A DNA stretch of 64,000 bases from Aradus depressus (Eukaryota; Arthropoda; Insecta; Hemiptera; Aradidae). The number at the start of each line of letters is the position of its first letter. Positions within the stretch are counted from its first letter, which is position 1. This document shows, piece after piece, positions 23,001 through 38,000 of this stretch. The notes under the pieces were generated by a model, which was given only the letters and a program-made list of their open reading frames with translations, was not told the origin of the DNA and made no database searches. The translations under genes were made by a program, and so were the position numbers. The DNA lies in assembly GCA_963662175.1 (NCBI GenBank), contig OY759217.1, positions 16,432,562 through 16,496,561 of the forward strand, read 5' to 3'.

Positions 23001-26000
23001 TGTAGGAAAAATCTTAATTGGAAAGTAAACATTAATTTTAAGAACAACTAAAATTACATTAACAGATGAATTAATCACATTATTAACTAAATGAGTCCGA
23101 TAAAAGCAACAAATGTTCCGGGTCCCTATTATCATTTTTGTTTATTTTCGGCTTATATAGGAAATTCGGGGGAGTTAGTGTCACTACAGCCGATTGTTCT
23201 TTGCCTGGTCTTGAATAGAATCTCTTTGGGATTTCTGTTTCAGATCTGATAACCGATTTGGTCTTATAGGAGTTCTTATAAACGATTTCTACTTTTATTC
23301 TTCTGAATTTAAGTAAACCACAATCTAAATCAGATTAAAATTTGTACATTTAGGGCGGAGCTGAAAAAATCAACGTTGCAAAGGTCCGAGCGGAATATCA
23401 CCCATATTGTCCAAGAACGAATTCTTTTTGTTGGCGGTCTCCATTCAAATGTTAAAAAAACAATCTGTACATATATTTTGTCCAATTAAATGGACACTGT
23501 GCAATCTCTTATATTCAGTTATGTGTATATATTTTTTTGAATTTATGAAAGATTAATTGGTAGAATTTGAAGCTTAGAAGGTTATTATTGTTTTTGTTTA
23601 ATTGTTTGTTAAATAACCTTTCTCGCTTGTTAATCATTCGTCGATGTTTTTTAAATGATCGAGAATTATTTATATTTTAGTATTGATAGTTGTCTCCCAA
23701 CTACTTAGTCCACAGGATGTTGTTCCATCAAGGCTAGGCGTTTTTCTCACGTTTCAAGAAAGATTTTACACCGGAGGGGGGCGTAACATTCAATTCAAGA
23801 CAGGAAATATGAACTCTGAGGTATTCACTGAACATCAAAAATAATTCCAACCTCAGTATCACAGTTTAACAGACAAGTAATTTAATTAGTAGACCATTGA
23901 CCAAGATATTATTGAAATATTATATCCTATGATATTAGTTTAGTTCAGTGTTTAGGGTGTAAAGTAAATTGTGGTTGGAAGACATTGAAATCAACTATGA
24001 AAATTCTCGCTCTGGATAATATTTGACATGTACAACGGAAAATACTTGCGCTAAACAACTTTGAGACAATATTTTTCAATAAAACTAGAGCAAAAATAAA
24101 AGAGGATATGCTTTTTAGGGTGTTTCTTTAACTTGTCGGGTCCCCTATACTATACACCTTACATTTCTAAAGTAAAGTTGCAACGAAACTGTTAACAGAA
24201 AAGAAACATGAAGCGTCAAGTTTTGACATCAAAATGGTACCTCGACACACTTTGAATGTTTTTTGGCCATGAGGCAAAAATAAAATATACTATTCTTGCT
24301 ATTTCTCATTTCTTTTAAAATATAAGGACCTCAGAATATAAAATAGGTTTATTGAGTGCAGACAAATATTTTAAAAAACTCAAAGAATAAAAGAGGTTGC
24401 ACAACATTTTCGTAATAAACTATTGTTTAGTTTTATTTATTCCCTGTATAATTTCCCACCAAATCCGACTCGTTTTGTTACTGTAGGTTTTATTTTGGCT
24501 GTGAAATGAAGTCAGGATTATTTTTCATAATTTACTTTCTATTTATAAATACATTTTTGATATAATTTCATTTTGTATTAAACTTCAATTAATAGTAAAT
24601 TTCTTTTTTATATTAACTTTTTTTTTTAAAGCGAAATTAATGTTTTGTATATTTTTTTTAAACGAACCGAACTTTTAAATTGTTTAAAAAATAAGTACTT
24701 TAATGTTTTTACATAAATATTATATTTTCGGAAATTAATAAGTTTATTTTTGTTTAAGTAAATATAAATATAATATATAAAATCCGATAATATGTTTATT
24801 ATTTATTGAAGCTTACATATTCTTGAAGAACGAAAACTTGAAAAAATACTATCTGTTTTTATTTTGTTAATTTATTTTTTTCATTCTTCTCTTTATTTTT
24901 ATTAAAGGATTTCATAGTTTTATATGGGATTCGGTTTATATATATTTTTTTATCAAAGATTTGTAACTTAAAGTAAATTAAACTAAAATAATAATAATAG
25001 AATAACCAAATGCTTATAAATATTGCTAAAAAAATATTTACTCTTTCTTTTTCTTCACAAATATTATTTATCGACTGTGTCAACACTGCGAAGAGTGTAA
25101 ACTCTCACTTAGGTCTTTCACCTCTGTAAATAATACATTTCTCCCCTTGGAGTAGGTATAAATTATTATATAATCTGCTATATTTATTTTCACATAAATA
25201 CATAATATATTACGTTATATAAAAGCATAAGGTTTTATTCGCGTATAAAAAAGTAATTTCCAAAGACTTTTTTTTTTTTTTTAACAACCATTCCCATTCT
25301 ATCCTGTTGGTTCATTTAAGTTAAATCCTTGATATACCCTGAACCTTTCATTTTCTACCTTTGAACGTTTTGTAATAGCACTGAAGCAAAAGCACCAAAA
25401 AGCACTGCTGCCTGTTTTGCCTTGCGCTTCATTTCAGATGTCCGTTTTTATGTTATTATTTTATTTTAAAGCTTTATTTTTTATATATTTTGTAACAATA
25501 ATTTTTGTTGAACGTATTAATATTTTAATTTTAAATTAATGCTCTTGGTGTGTATAATTTAAAAAACTATATAATTTCTTTATTAAGGACTTATAATTGC
25601 GTGTTTAATACACCAAGTAGCATTGAATACAATACTGCCTCCTTGGTCTCCATTCTGGCTGGGAGCCTGGACATTAACTAATTTATGCAATACATAAAAT
25701 TTACTTATAATTTATATATTGTTAATTTCACGTAACTTTGTTTTAATATGCGGATCGGCTCGCACGAAAGGCATAATGAGGCCAGTTATTGGAAAAAAGG
25801 TTGCCGACCCATAATGTAGAACGTGAGTCATTCATACTATTTAGGATCGGATGGTGGTAGATTCAACTCAAGGGGTCATTGTCAACATATATGGCTTCTA
25901 TAAACAAATAAATGTAACTGTAGCCTTTTAAAATAATGATTTTAGTTTTGTTCTATTTACGTTTTTGAAATAATTAAATATTATACCATTCGACCTTTGA

Positions 26001-29000
26001 ACTTTCTTTGGCCATATTGCATCGAGGATTTGATAATCCCAAATTTTAAAAAGTATATATTTTCGATGTACTACACTTTAGATCATTACAGTTTTGTCCT
26101 TTCTCAGATATCATAAAAAGTTCTCTTCACAAAATTACGGTAATATAATAGATTCTTTTTCGATAGATTATTTTTTCTGAAATTTGAGAGGTTTTTTCTT
26201 GGATGTACTTAGATATGAAATTTTTGACTACATATTTTAATAGGTATCAGAAAATAAACTTAGACATCAGTAACATTTATTTAAAAAATATATAAATATC
26301 CATTTTAGAGATATTTGGTAATTCAGTTAACTGACGTTCTACTATAATTTTGCCTGATAATGAGTATGCTCCGCTAATTAGATGCACTTTTTTTTTAGAT
26401 CTTAGAAAATATATTGTACAGCATGATATCGTTGTACATTTTTGAGATTGCAATGCATTTATTTTAGCATTCATCCAACATGCATCTTTTTTTTTGTGTG
26501 TTAGTTCATCCGCATGTTATTTTATTTCTATAATTTAAAGATATTTTTACACTGATGAATCCGATTATATTGTGAATAATAACTACTTCAACAATTGAAT
26601 TCTTACATTGATATAAATTATTTAACATTGATATAATTATTTCATTCTCATTATTTCAACTGTATTAGACTGATCAGTGTAATTTTTTTTATAGATGATT
26701 GAATAATTATTTTATTTTACTACTAACATATTTTGTTTTCTGTTATTTAATTTATTAACAACAATTCTCTTATTCCTATTGTTAACATTGTCAATTATTT
26801 CCAGACTCAGACGTTTTCTTAAAATTTCGTTTATTCATTTTTTATTTTCTATATTATAATTTTTTTTTTAGAAGGTATAAAACAACAGTTTTTGAAAAAT
26901 ATATATTCTGATTACTGTTAAGAGCTCTTTTTAATTTTATTTATTTATTTACCCCTTTTTTCTGTATTTTTAATTATTTATAATGCTATTGTAGATTGTA
27001 AAAATATATTTTTGGAAGAAAGAGAAATGTTGGAAACATGTAACTAATTTTTACCTCATTTGGATTACTACATTTTCGTACAGATTTAAGCGTATACAGT
27101 ATCTTTTTCTCAATTCATTTGTTTTCTAGCTCAATATAAAAGCAAATTTTTATTTTTATTCTTTCCCGATTTGTTATGCTTTTTAGGGAAAGGTTAATTT
27201 ATTTTATTATTAAAGGTTTCAGTTGCTAATTGAAAAAATTAAATAAATAAAAATGAGATTCATCCCATAAATAGAACACATACGTGTATGATATAAATTA
27301 AAACAATCGTAAAGATATTATCGATTAACGATGTGACTTCTTTTTGAAAGTTAGTTAGTTTATAACTCATACTCATGTCTGGGCTTTAACTACGAGGTCA
27401 TATCACCTACTACCGCAGCGCTCTTTCGTCACTCACATGGGTATGAGCCCGAATCTACTGTGTCTTTTCAATTCGAAACACGTGAAGGCGTTTTATTTTT
27501 TTCCATTGGAATTTTTTTTCTTTTTTTTTTTTCCCCGCAAGAACAGAAGACAATCATTGTAGATTGTTTGCGAAAATGCGTAATTTTTAACTAGAAAAGG
27601 ACCACAATCGTTAGAGGAGTATGAATTGTTCGTGTATATTTTCGGTATTTTTGGAAACAATATCCCTAAAAAAAAAATTCGCAACTATGTTTAGTTACTA
27701 TCATTAAATTTTCCATTCATATTACTGTCGTTTTTATTTTTCCAAAAACGTTGTTCATAACTGATGTCATGTGAAGCTACTATTGGAACTAATGACATTA
27801 GTATTATCTTTTGTACATAGACGTGTATAGGTGTGAATATCTTGTGAACTAGTTCGTATGTCAAACAACGAAACTGACGTATCGGATCAATAGAATATAT
27901 AATACTATTTACAATTTTGGACGAAATTTGCGTCGGAAATTAAAATATAACAACTAATTAAAATAACTGTATAATTTGTAATTACATTTTTTTTTATGTA
28001 CATAAAAAGTTCATTTTATTTATAACTTTTTTTCTTTTTAGGACTTTTTTTTTTCATTTTTCTTTGTAGTGCTAATGTTTTGTGCAATTAAGACTTTAAT
28101 AAACATATTTAATGTAGTAGTTCAAATATTTTTTTAAATAATATTGTGTCTATGTTAAGAATGTTAATAAGTTCGAAATGTATTATATTATTTTTAAGTA
28201 ATATCGAAAACTGTTTTATAATTAGGCATGACTTTGTTTGAAGTGGTCTGTGATTTGTAATAACATATACATTTATTTAGATTGTATATTATGTAAGAGT
28301 TGAGTAATTTGCATGTAAGTGCCAGGATATTTGAAATAAATTATTTTATTCAATATTGTGATTTTTTTAACTTTTTAAAAATTAATATTCAGTCATTGTG
28401 TTTGTCTGTAATGATTCTATCTCAAAAGTTAAAAATACTCCCTAATTTTATATTAAGCTGATCGAAGATGAGGTATACACAACTTTTAATAATTCCAGCG
28501 TTTTTTTTTTATTAACTTTTTTAATTAACTTTCTTGAAGAGAAAAAATAGGAAAGATTAAGAATAACTTCTAAAAAATTGTCGTTTGTATAGGATCAGGG
28601 TCTTCTTTATCATGGCTCATAATAACTGATTTGTCTTGAATATTGCAAATTCTGCTTGAAAGAAAACATTTAAATTATGCTTTCCAAATTGTTTTCATGT
28701 TTCCGTACACAAACGTGTAAAACAGAATCCTTATTTGTTAATTGTATGGCGTCATAGCGATTTGTCTCGCAAACTATTAAGTCGTCTAAAAATCTGGAAT
28801 TGTTATTTTATCTCGAATCTAGGTGAGGTGTGTATATATATATAAATAAATTTCGAACGACCTTCAGTACAAATTTACGATAAAAGTGCCATTTTAACCA
28901 AATACGTATCTTATTAATCATTTGATAATATGTTTGAACCGTGCGTATAAGATACATACATTTCATGAAAATGCGATTAACCATTAAAAAGCTGGTTCAC

Positions 29001-32000
29001 TAATTTTATGTTTATCCCCCAACCGATCAAAGTTTTGAAAATGCCACCCCAAAAGGCACATCTATATTATATTCTACCTCAGATTAGCATTTGAATTTTA
29101 AAATTTGATAAAGAAATTATGGAGTTGTGCTGAATACCAACTATTCACATTATCGTATAGTATGATAGAAATTCACAAGAGAATTACACTCAAAACGTGT
29201 AAAAGGTTTACTACGCAAGTTGGAGTTAATATGGGAAGATGAACTATTGATTAGAGTCTGTAGCAGGAATGAGTTTCGTAATATGCACAATGTGACCATT
29301 TAATAACAAGACCAAGAGACACAACATGCCGTCAGTGAAAGATGGGGAACCTTGAAATGGTGAGATAGTGATTGTGAAACAGATCTTAGAAAAGAGGTAT
29401 ACTTGATAAAGTTAGTTTGAAACAAATAACAAATTGGCCTTCGGTCTCCCCAAAATATCGTATATTTATAATATTTTTATTGACTTATTATTCATGCATA
29501 AATCAAAACTTTTGTGACAAAATATAGGATTCATTATATTTCATACGGTAGTCAATATTAAAATCTGATCAATTAAAGAATGTGACCTGGTAACTGGTTT
29601 ACATTAAACAATAAAACAGTGGGAAGACAACATCTTTTATTTTTATGTGATTCAGATTATGTTAGTTACTATCACTCATGCCCGGGCTTTACTACAAAGT
29701 CATATCGCCTACTCTGGTGGACATGAGCCCGACTCTACTGTGGGAGTCCTAACTTTTGTTGCCTACCTAAAATTATTGACCTAGGGTAGGGATCTTTAAC
29801 GAGTACCTTTTTTTTTTAGTTAGACATTTAACAGGGGCTTATGAAGGTTGTTTTCATGTTGTTCATGTCTTTCGAAATGTGTTTCCCTTGTCCAGTACAC
29901 TGAGTAGTCACTGGGAATGCGCCAAAAAAGTTCAAGCGTTTTGCAAACTAAATAGAAAATATCACTGACAATTTTTGTCGGATTACATAAATTAATTTTA
30001 ATATTATTAACAAGTTTAATACCGATCATGAATCAACTGTTTTATGGCTGAAATATAACTTTGAGACACGTTCTGAATTGAAGAAGTATCTTAAAAAAAT
30101 ATATATGTTTTCAAATTAGTTCCATCCAAAAAATCAAATTAAAATTTTAGAAGTTTCAAAATGCTGGTTTTGTTTGAGGAATGCTGAGAAAATGTACAAA
30201 ATTACAGAGAAAAAAGTTTGAAGGAAAATGATGTTAATCAGTATGGCTCATGACCAGCCTGTTAAAAGAGATGTGGGTTGAGATTATTACTTTTATTCAG
30301 TGAATACATATGTTGAATACTGATAGGGTTGTTATTAGTCATACATAACAACCCAATCCTCTAGGCATAAACTAAAATTTCGGTCGCCCACGTAGGATAA
30401 TTTTGAAGAGATTTCGTAAATTTTAATAATTACAATTTTTTTTATATAGGTATATCACTTGTTCAGCCCTTTAGGCATAAATAGCTACTTTCAGCAAAAT
30501 CGCGGGATCGAAACCAGCCGAGGCTCGTTAAGTTATCTGGGAGGTGAAAAAACCTTGAGGACTCTTGTCCTTCGGATGGGTCGTTAAGCGATAATCCCTG
30601 TACGATGTCAGATACTCGTTAAAGACACCCATCTTGGGTGAATAAACCTAGGTAGGACTGCCATTGTAGAGTCGGGCTCATGTCCACTAGAGTGACGAAA
30701 TAGCGCTCTGGTAGTAGACGATATGGCCTCATGTAAAAGATATAAACATAGTTCTATGGAAAATCATTTTTAAAAAATGTTCCTTATCAAATTAACGGTT
30801 GTTTCTTGATGTTCAATGTGAAAAATAATGCTGATAACCGTGTTACTCTAGTGTGCTACTTGAATTTTCAAGTCTTAACCTGCAAGAGAGGGGTATATTT
30901 TACTATTGCTTTCCACCTTATCTGGAAATAGCTTTGAATTTCCCGAACACAAACACAAGTATTGCTTCTCATGTTTGTGCACTCGCTTGAACACTGCTCA
31001 CTTACCCATCCTAGGCCATATATTTCGACCTCAGAATTTTTATGACCGAACAACAAATATCTGTAAAATTTCAGCCCCATCAGATAACTGGAAAAGGTGT
31101 CTCAACAACACAGCAGCATAGTTCGACTATTTCACTTGAAATCGCTAAGAAAAATCGTGATCTGCCTCACTCTTCAACTTAACGATGGAAATGCGTAATA
31201 TTCTCGTATGGAATATTAGTCCATATAAGTCTGTACCGTGGTACTGCAGAAATAGTGGCCAGAAGTCGTGTCTTACTTTTTTATCTGTATAATGTAAGGA
31301 AAAAATATTCTTTCATTTTCCATTATGTCTCTTTGCTTGTATTATTCATTTACTAGCAAATTGATGGTCTCTCAGGTGCCCCCGTTTCCTAGAATTATCT
31401 AGGAATTCGTATTAGCACCTTATAATAATTCAATACTTCAATACTTCATCAAGGCCTTCAAAATTATGCATTACACTTACACAATACTTATGTATTTATT
31501 TTTGTTTTCTCCTATGAAGAATTACACAGAACTGTTCCTGGCTACACTCAGCATATATTTATTATTTAGGTAGTTTCATCAATATTTGTTTACCTACTGT
31601 TTCCTTTTTAATTTCTAATACCTTTAATATATGGAAGAGAGGTAAAACACGCTTTCGGGGACACTCATTCTTTATTCTCTCACTTCTCACTCTCTGTTCG
31701 AAGGAAAAAAAGTTTGTTACTTTTCATGATTTCAAATACTTCCACGGGTTGTATCTGCTCCGGGACAATATTTGGCCTAGGGCATATAATGACTTAGCTT
31801 TTGAAATTATATGTGGCAGATGAAAATGGGGTTAGCACACAATGTTCTATATTTCGTTGTATTCTGCGGTTCGGGACATGACCTCATACTCGTTATCAAA
31901 AAGTACTTTATCAAATAGGCTTCTATAAGTTCTTCAGTAAGTTCTCATACTGCACGCATTCTTCCGAAAATTTGATAAGGCAGAACACACAAACTTGTGC

Positions 32001-35000
32001 ATAATTTTGAAAGTCTTGATAATAAAGCCTTTAAGTTGTAGGTCAGCTGACTACCTAAAGACTATTCTTAACTAACTTCCCGTATTTTTGACTGTTTCAT
32101 ACGTTTTATTTATGTTAGTCTAAAATGTTCTAAATTTTCTCTTTTTAAATGTTACCTAGAATCCTGATTATTTTACTTATCACATTATCATTATTTATTT
32201 AATTTTCTTCTCTTGGCCACAACGTGTTATTTTATTTTTATTATTTTTTACTTATACATATAATATTCAGTCAGTTTGAAAATAGCTGGAGTAGCTGCCA
32301 GGCACGACTTACGGTCATTATTTCTGTACAGAAACAACGAGACTGTCATAAACATGTAGGGAATAATATTTCCTACAAGAAAGATTGTATGTATTTTCCT
32401 CTTAACCGCAATTGTTTGGCAGATGAGATTTTTTACAACTTTACCTGATATTGCCGAACTTTAACGCTGTTGAGGCACCTTTTATCCAAAAGACATGTTA
32501 CAGATATTTCTTGTTCAGCCATGACAGTGAGATTGAAAAATTTGGATAACAATTTCAGGTAAAAGTTGGTCTGCCCTAGATATTTTCTATTTATGATTCA
32601 GTTCATTGAAAAAATATTCAAATTTACTCAAGAAATATCAAAATCAACAAATGTTTCACTTGAGAACTTAGAAAACTAAACTCGTCCATCGATCAACGGC
32701 TCTCACACTGAACCAATAAGCGATATCTGTCGACGGCTCTCCGGTGAAGCCTCCATTTCCTTCAGCCTATTTGGTTGTTAATCAATAGTTGTTATTATGG
32801 AACTCTGGATCCATGTATATCATATCGTGTCGAAACATCCATTCTATCTGGAGTTATCGTGTTCACTGACACACAGACATGATATAGGTTTTCAACATGC
32901 AGATTGTATCTCCACCAACAAAGTTGGCAACCTTACCCTAAAGCATCGGTGTGAGAGCCGTCTAAAGTGCACTTATACTTCACGATTTGTATTTTATGTT
33001 TTTATTAATGCTTGAGAAAGGTAGGTGTGTAGCAAACTTTGAAAGCACGAACAAGTTCAAAGCTCGTTAGCCATTTAGCGTATGTTATTGAAAGTAGAAT
33101 TGCAACTTATTTGATATCTCTATACAGATTGTACAACTTACCATGTTCAATAGGATCTGAGTGTGTGGAACCACAGCCTAAGTAGCCTTCAGGCGCTCTC
33201 TCTCCTCCCGCGATGTGACGCCTCTGACTGTAGAGTAAGTCCTCTTGAGATTATTGCATTTTTATTAGATATTCATTTCTATTGTTGTGCATTTATACCT
33301 CGTTTTTGTACAATTTATAAAAATTGTGGACGATGAAATGCATCAATGTTCCTCCGAACTTATCTAGCCAGTTGATCATTACAATGCTTTTTTCATCCTC
33401 CCCATCCCTAGTTTTATCTTGATGGCTTGTGTTGTTAAATTTCTTTCTGAATTTGTTACTTGTTGAATTTTCATTTTGGATTTATTTATTTCCAGTTAGA
33501 TAAATAGGTTAATACGTTTATATAACCCCAATCAATTACATATAATTAAATTTTAAAATTGTATATAGACAATGGTTCAATTGCACATTATTGTTTCTTA
33601 GTTTAACAGATTGATAGGTATACTATGTACATTTGAAATTGACAGAATAACACAATAAAAATACAATGAAAAAAGAGTGAAGGGAAAGCGATGAATTAAA
33701 TATTTAAATAAAAATAATTAAAGAATACAAAAAGAAAAGCCATTAATGAATAAATGATATAATATAATAAATGATATACAAATATCTTATCGCTTCTTGG
33801 CCTCTTCGCTAAAATCAAATTGTATTTATAACTATCATACTAAAAATAAACAACATTATGTGTTGATTCTGCGATCTAAATAAACTGTCCAATTCTGCAA
33901 ACATATAACAAAACTGTATGGGACAAAACCGTTTCGTGAGAAGAGGTCACAGTTTGCGAATTCGTGATGTACACGTACCTCAAGAAAACTATATTTGCTT
34001 CTGTGTACACTCCAGATGACTTCAGTAATTTCAGTATCTGTACTCTTGGAGATAGGCGTTCTGTGTTTAGGCTTTCTTTTTTGTCCCAGCATTTCATATA
34101 ACATAAAGCAACTTTCTTTCAAGTACCTGGATTTTGACGAAATACTGTGTATTTGACTCTACATATTTGTAGAGATACAACCTACATATTTGTTTTTTCA
34201 TCCATGTAACCATTCTCTCAATCCTAGAGTGCTATACACTTATTATTTAACATTTCTGCATCGTTTTCAGGGAGGGCGGAGTCCTATGGTGTCGCCTCGA
34301 GGCTCCCCGCTTTCCGGCCGACGGCTGCCTCATAGTGCCCCTCCTGTACCCCCCAGGAAGTCATCCCCTACACTCACCGTCCCCAAGGAAGAGGCACCTC
34401 CTCCTCCGGATCCCAATGAAGGTAATAGCTCATTTATTAAATTCTATTATGTTAGGGTTTGACATTTTTCAAATTCTGCTATTGGCAGGATTATGTATAA
34501 AATGTTCCAATCTTTGGAAAGTTTTTTATGTCAAGTATGAATTACTTTCCTGATTTAATCGAACAAACTTTAAACTGGAATTTATGGACTTAACGTTTTT
34601 TCCGGGAAGCCACAGATATAATAGTTCTCATTTGTCATTACAAATAGAATTAGATATTTATATGCTAGTTTTGATTGTCGAGATATTCGCTTTTTTTCTT
34701 CCTTTTAACCTTACCCTGTTTTCTTTCTAGATGTTCGGTACAACTTGGAAGAGTGCCGCCTGGAGACGCGGGTGAGGTCGTGTCCTTCGCTAGTAATGTC
34801 AGCAGCCTGTTATCAGACCTCAAGCAGCCAGCAGCAACAGCAGCAGCAGACCCCCTCCAAACAGGCGCCCCCCGCCAATCCTGCCCCCCAGCTATCCTTG
34901 GAGCAGCCTCAGCCTCCCCAGGTCCACTACGCCGAGCTGGCCAACATCTCCGAGGAGCCCAGCTATGAAAATACCATTATTATACCAGGTATTTGGTGTA

Positions 35001-38000
35001 AAACTCTGTTTTTGTTTCTGAGATATTGGGATTCTTACTTGTCTAATGTTGTAGATTCCTCTTGTACCGACCAGAGCAAAGTGAGGACGTTTGCAGAGCC
35101 TGACCTTCCTTTGGTGCTTCCTCTCCCCCCACCACCCCACCATTTTTCATAAATTAACTGAACAAATTATTCCCACAACCGGTTTTCGTTGTCAGGTTAT
35201 TATGATTGTTGCTCTGAATCTCTTGTTTTTACTATTTGAAAATAGCCAGACAACTGACATTTCACACACTGTCCGCACAAGTCACATAAAGTTACATAAA
35301 CATTCTTTTTTGAAGTGAAACTTCTTTACGCGCACTGGGCAACTTGGGGACTAAGCTGGTAAATGAGTTACTAAATTATGTGACGCACTGAACACCTCCC
35401 AAAAAACAAAATCAAAAAATCGCGAAAGAAGTTTCACTTCTGGCGTGTGTTCCAAGCACATACTATTTTTTATTTTTATTATTTATTAACTTCATGGTTA
35501 ATAAGAATTTGCACCGAACGTCTGGTGAGGGTGCCACCCAGTCCAGCTGTTGGGGGATTCCTGCCACTCTAGTTCAAGTTTGGCATGAAAAAACGATCGT
35601 GTCGTACCCTAAGATGGGACAGAAGTGTGTCCTGGAGCCTTTTTTCGCGTCATGAGGACATGTCTGTTCCTACCAATTAATGAAAGAAGCAACCTGTTTC
35701 CAAAGTTTGGAGGCTAAAACAAGAATAAACGCAGCTCGTCGAAAGCATATACCTAGTACCTTGTGAGGCGCTCTTATGACAATACATTTTTAAATGATAT
35801 TATCTTTGTTGTTATAGGTAATATAACGATGGTAAAGCCAGTGTATTGCGCCACTCCACCAGTAGAGCTACCTACGGTATCCACGGTGTCTCATCTAGTC
35901 AAGTCTCCAGTCCTCGACACTAAGTATGACCCTCCACAATACTTATATCATTTATTATATTAATACCGAACTACGTTGCGGAAAAATACCGAAATAAATA
36001 AAATAAATTACTTTTAGATTTCATAATAGACTTATTTAAGAAAAATAAATAAATTACAATTCTTATATGAAAGTTTAATTGATTTTAGAATTCGTTGTTC
36101 TCGGATGAACCGGTAATCTTTAATTCGTGATTATTGGGCTTTTTGGCTTTTATCTTCGTTCGAATATCATTATTTAAAAAAAAAATCTCATCTGCACTGT
36201 TCGTGTTCTACTCACAGTCTCGAGGTTTCAAATAGATCTCTGCTACAGTAAAACATTCTAGCTATCTGTAAATATTTAATAAATTTGTGTAGAATAAAAA
36301 GAAAGTTAATATTCTTCTATATGTACTCCTGTAGAGGATGATTTTTCAAAAACAATGGGTAAAAGTTAGGAAACCGATTTGCACATTCAAAAAAAAACAC
36401 CAAATTTAATTTTTTTTAAAGATATAGTCAATTTTAAAGATGATTGGATTAAAAAGGATGTTAGAATTATAAATATAACGCTTACACTTACTTTTAAAAT
36501 GGTTTAAGGCCCCTTGTGAACGAAAAATTGGTATACTGTTTCCTGACGTTATGTATTATTGCTTTATATCTCATGAAAGTGACAATGAATTTTACATCCG
36601 TTCTAAAATACTTACTTGTCTACAATATAAAAAATAAATTAGCACTTAGCTCGAAAAAATGTTTATCTCTATAATAGAGACTCCATTGCAATTCGTTTCA
36701 TAAAGTAGGGTCAAGACCCCAGTTAACCAGTCTTTTAAGGAAAACTATCCTAAATTCTAACTTTGAAAATGTCTACTAAATTACCAAAAGATATAAAATT
36801 TCACCAGTGAACAGTCCTTCGACTGACATAGTAGATAGTAGCCATTTATGAGGTGTGTTCACTGTTTCAGCGGACGACTGGGAGTAGATGCGATGGCACG
36901 GCGCACTCCGTCAAGAGGTTCCTCGGTTGAATCGACCGGCTCCACGTCCAGTTCGACTTCCAAGGACCACCACGAGACAGGGCTTCCTCCAGTGACCACG
37001 TCCTCTCCATATGAGAACGTTAATATGGATCACATAGCCAAACTTACCTCCGAGGGTAAACATAGTTTTTTTTTTAAACTGCTATAATCAAGTATTTTTT
37101 GAAAAGGTTATTAATTTAAGGGTTCTGACTGTTGGTTCTGATCGGTCAGAAAATTGAAGTTGTTATCACCGGAATTTCATGTTTTCTGACACCGGATGAT
37201 TCACCGACGACTCTTCTTAATGTAAATTAATGATTATCAATTGTGGTTTCCAATATTTTTTCACTGAGTGCCTGCTTCACGCTAGGAATAGATAATTAAA
37301 ATACACAATTTCTTTGTCAAAGTTCACTATATATTCTCAAATACTCAACTAGTTTCGCCGTGTTAAGGCATTATCAAGAGTCACTTACAAACTGACAGAA
37401 TTGGTTGACAGGGTAGAAGGTACAGTTATGGAGGGGGTTTTTAGGTAATGACGGGGAATCCCTTGTTTTTGTTACTCTATACATTCCAATAAACAGATAT
37501 TTACAAGATAATAATAAATATAAATAAAAAAGAAAGAAAATATATATATATATATATATATAAAATTTAATAAAGCGAATCTAACAGTAAAGTGTTGGTA
37601 TTTATATAGGTATGACTCATGAATTATATAAATGTAAAATATAATAAATATTAAAGTGAATCAAAACAAATACATAGAATATAAAGACAAATTAAAACAT
37701 CAAATGAAAATTATAGTATTCTCTGAATGTCAGTTGGCAAAACATTTCTACAATCATCAGACTCTTAGCTACTTGATATTTAAATTGATATTTAATATAT
37801 CTGAAATATTGTAAAATTTCTCAGAGAAAAATGCTTCGATTATTTTTTAATAATTCAGGAATTATTGTTGTATTAAGACTTTCAGCGTCCCCTGAAAGAC
37901 ATTGAGGGACACTCGTTGAGAGACATTACTGTATTTCTTCTCTGGTGAGGTTTCTATGTTTATGAATGATTCGTGGACAATAACCATTGTTAGTATGTTG

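Larger units (their letters stand above)
22269..34270 (+). other. 12-kb Cbl intron remainder
   Basis: Very AT-rich, no coding exon seen. It contains repeat unit traces near 22630, SINE fragments at 27351, 29661 and 30498, a small inverted-repeat element at 32696, and a typical polyadenylation signal at 28335-28340 in a 3'-UTR-like stretch (24400-28360 lacks older repeats other than the one SINE). Other open frames here look like chance. Confidence 0.6.

Noticed and set aside
22266..34271. Additional Cbl exons in the 12-kb intron
   Set aside because: No in-phase open segment with conserved motifs was seen, and the flanking exons already join in phase 0.
34731..34968. Second open frame across the Cbl glutamine-rich exon ([20 protein letters not shown])
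   Set aside because: It looks protein-like, but it does not keep phase with the neighbouring exons, while the chosen frame does on both sides.
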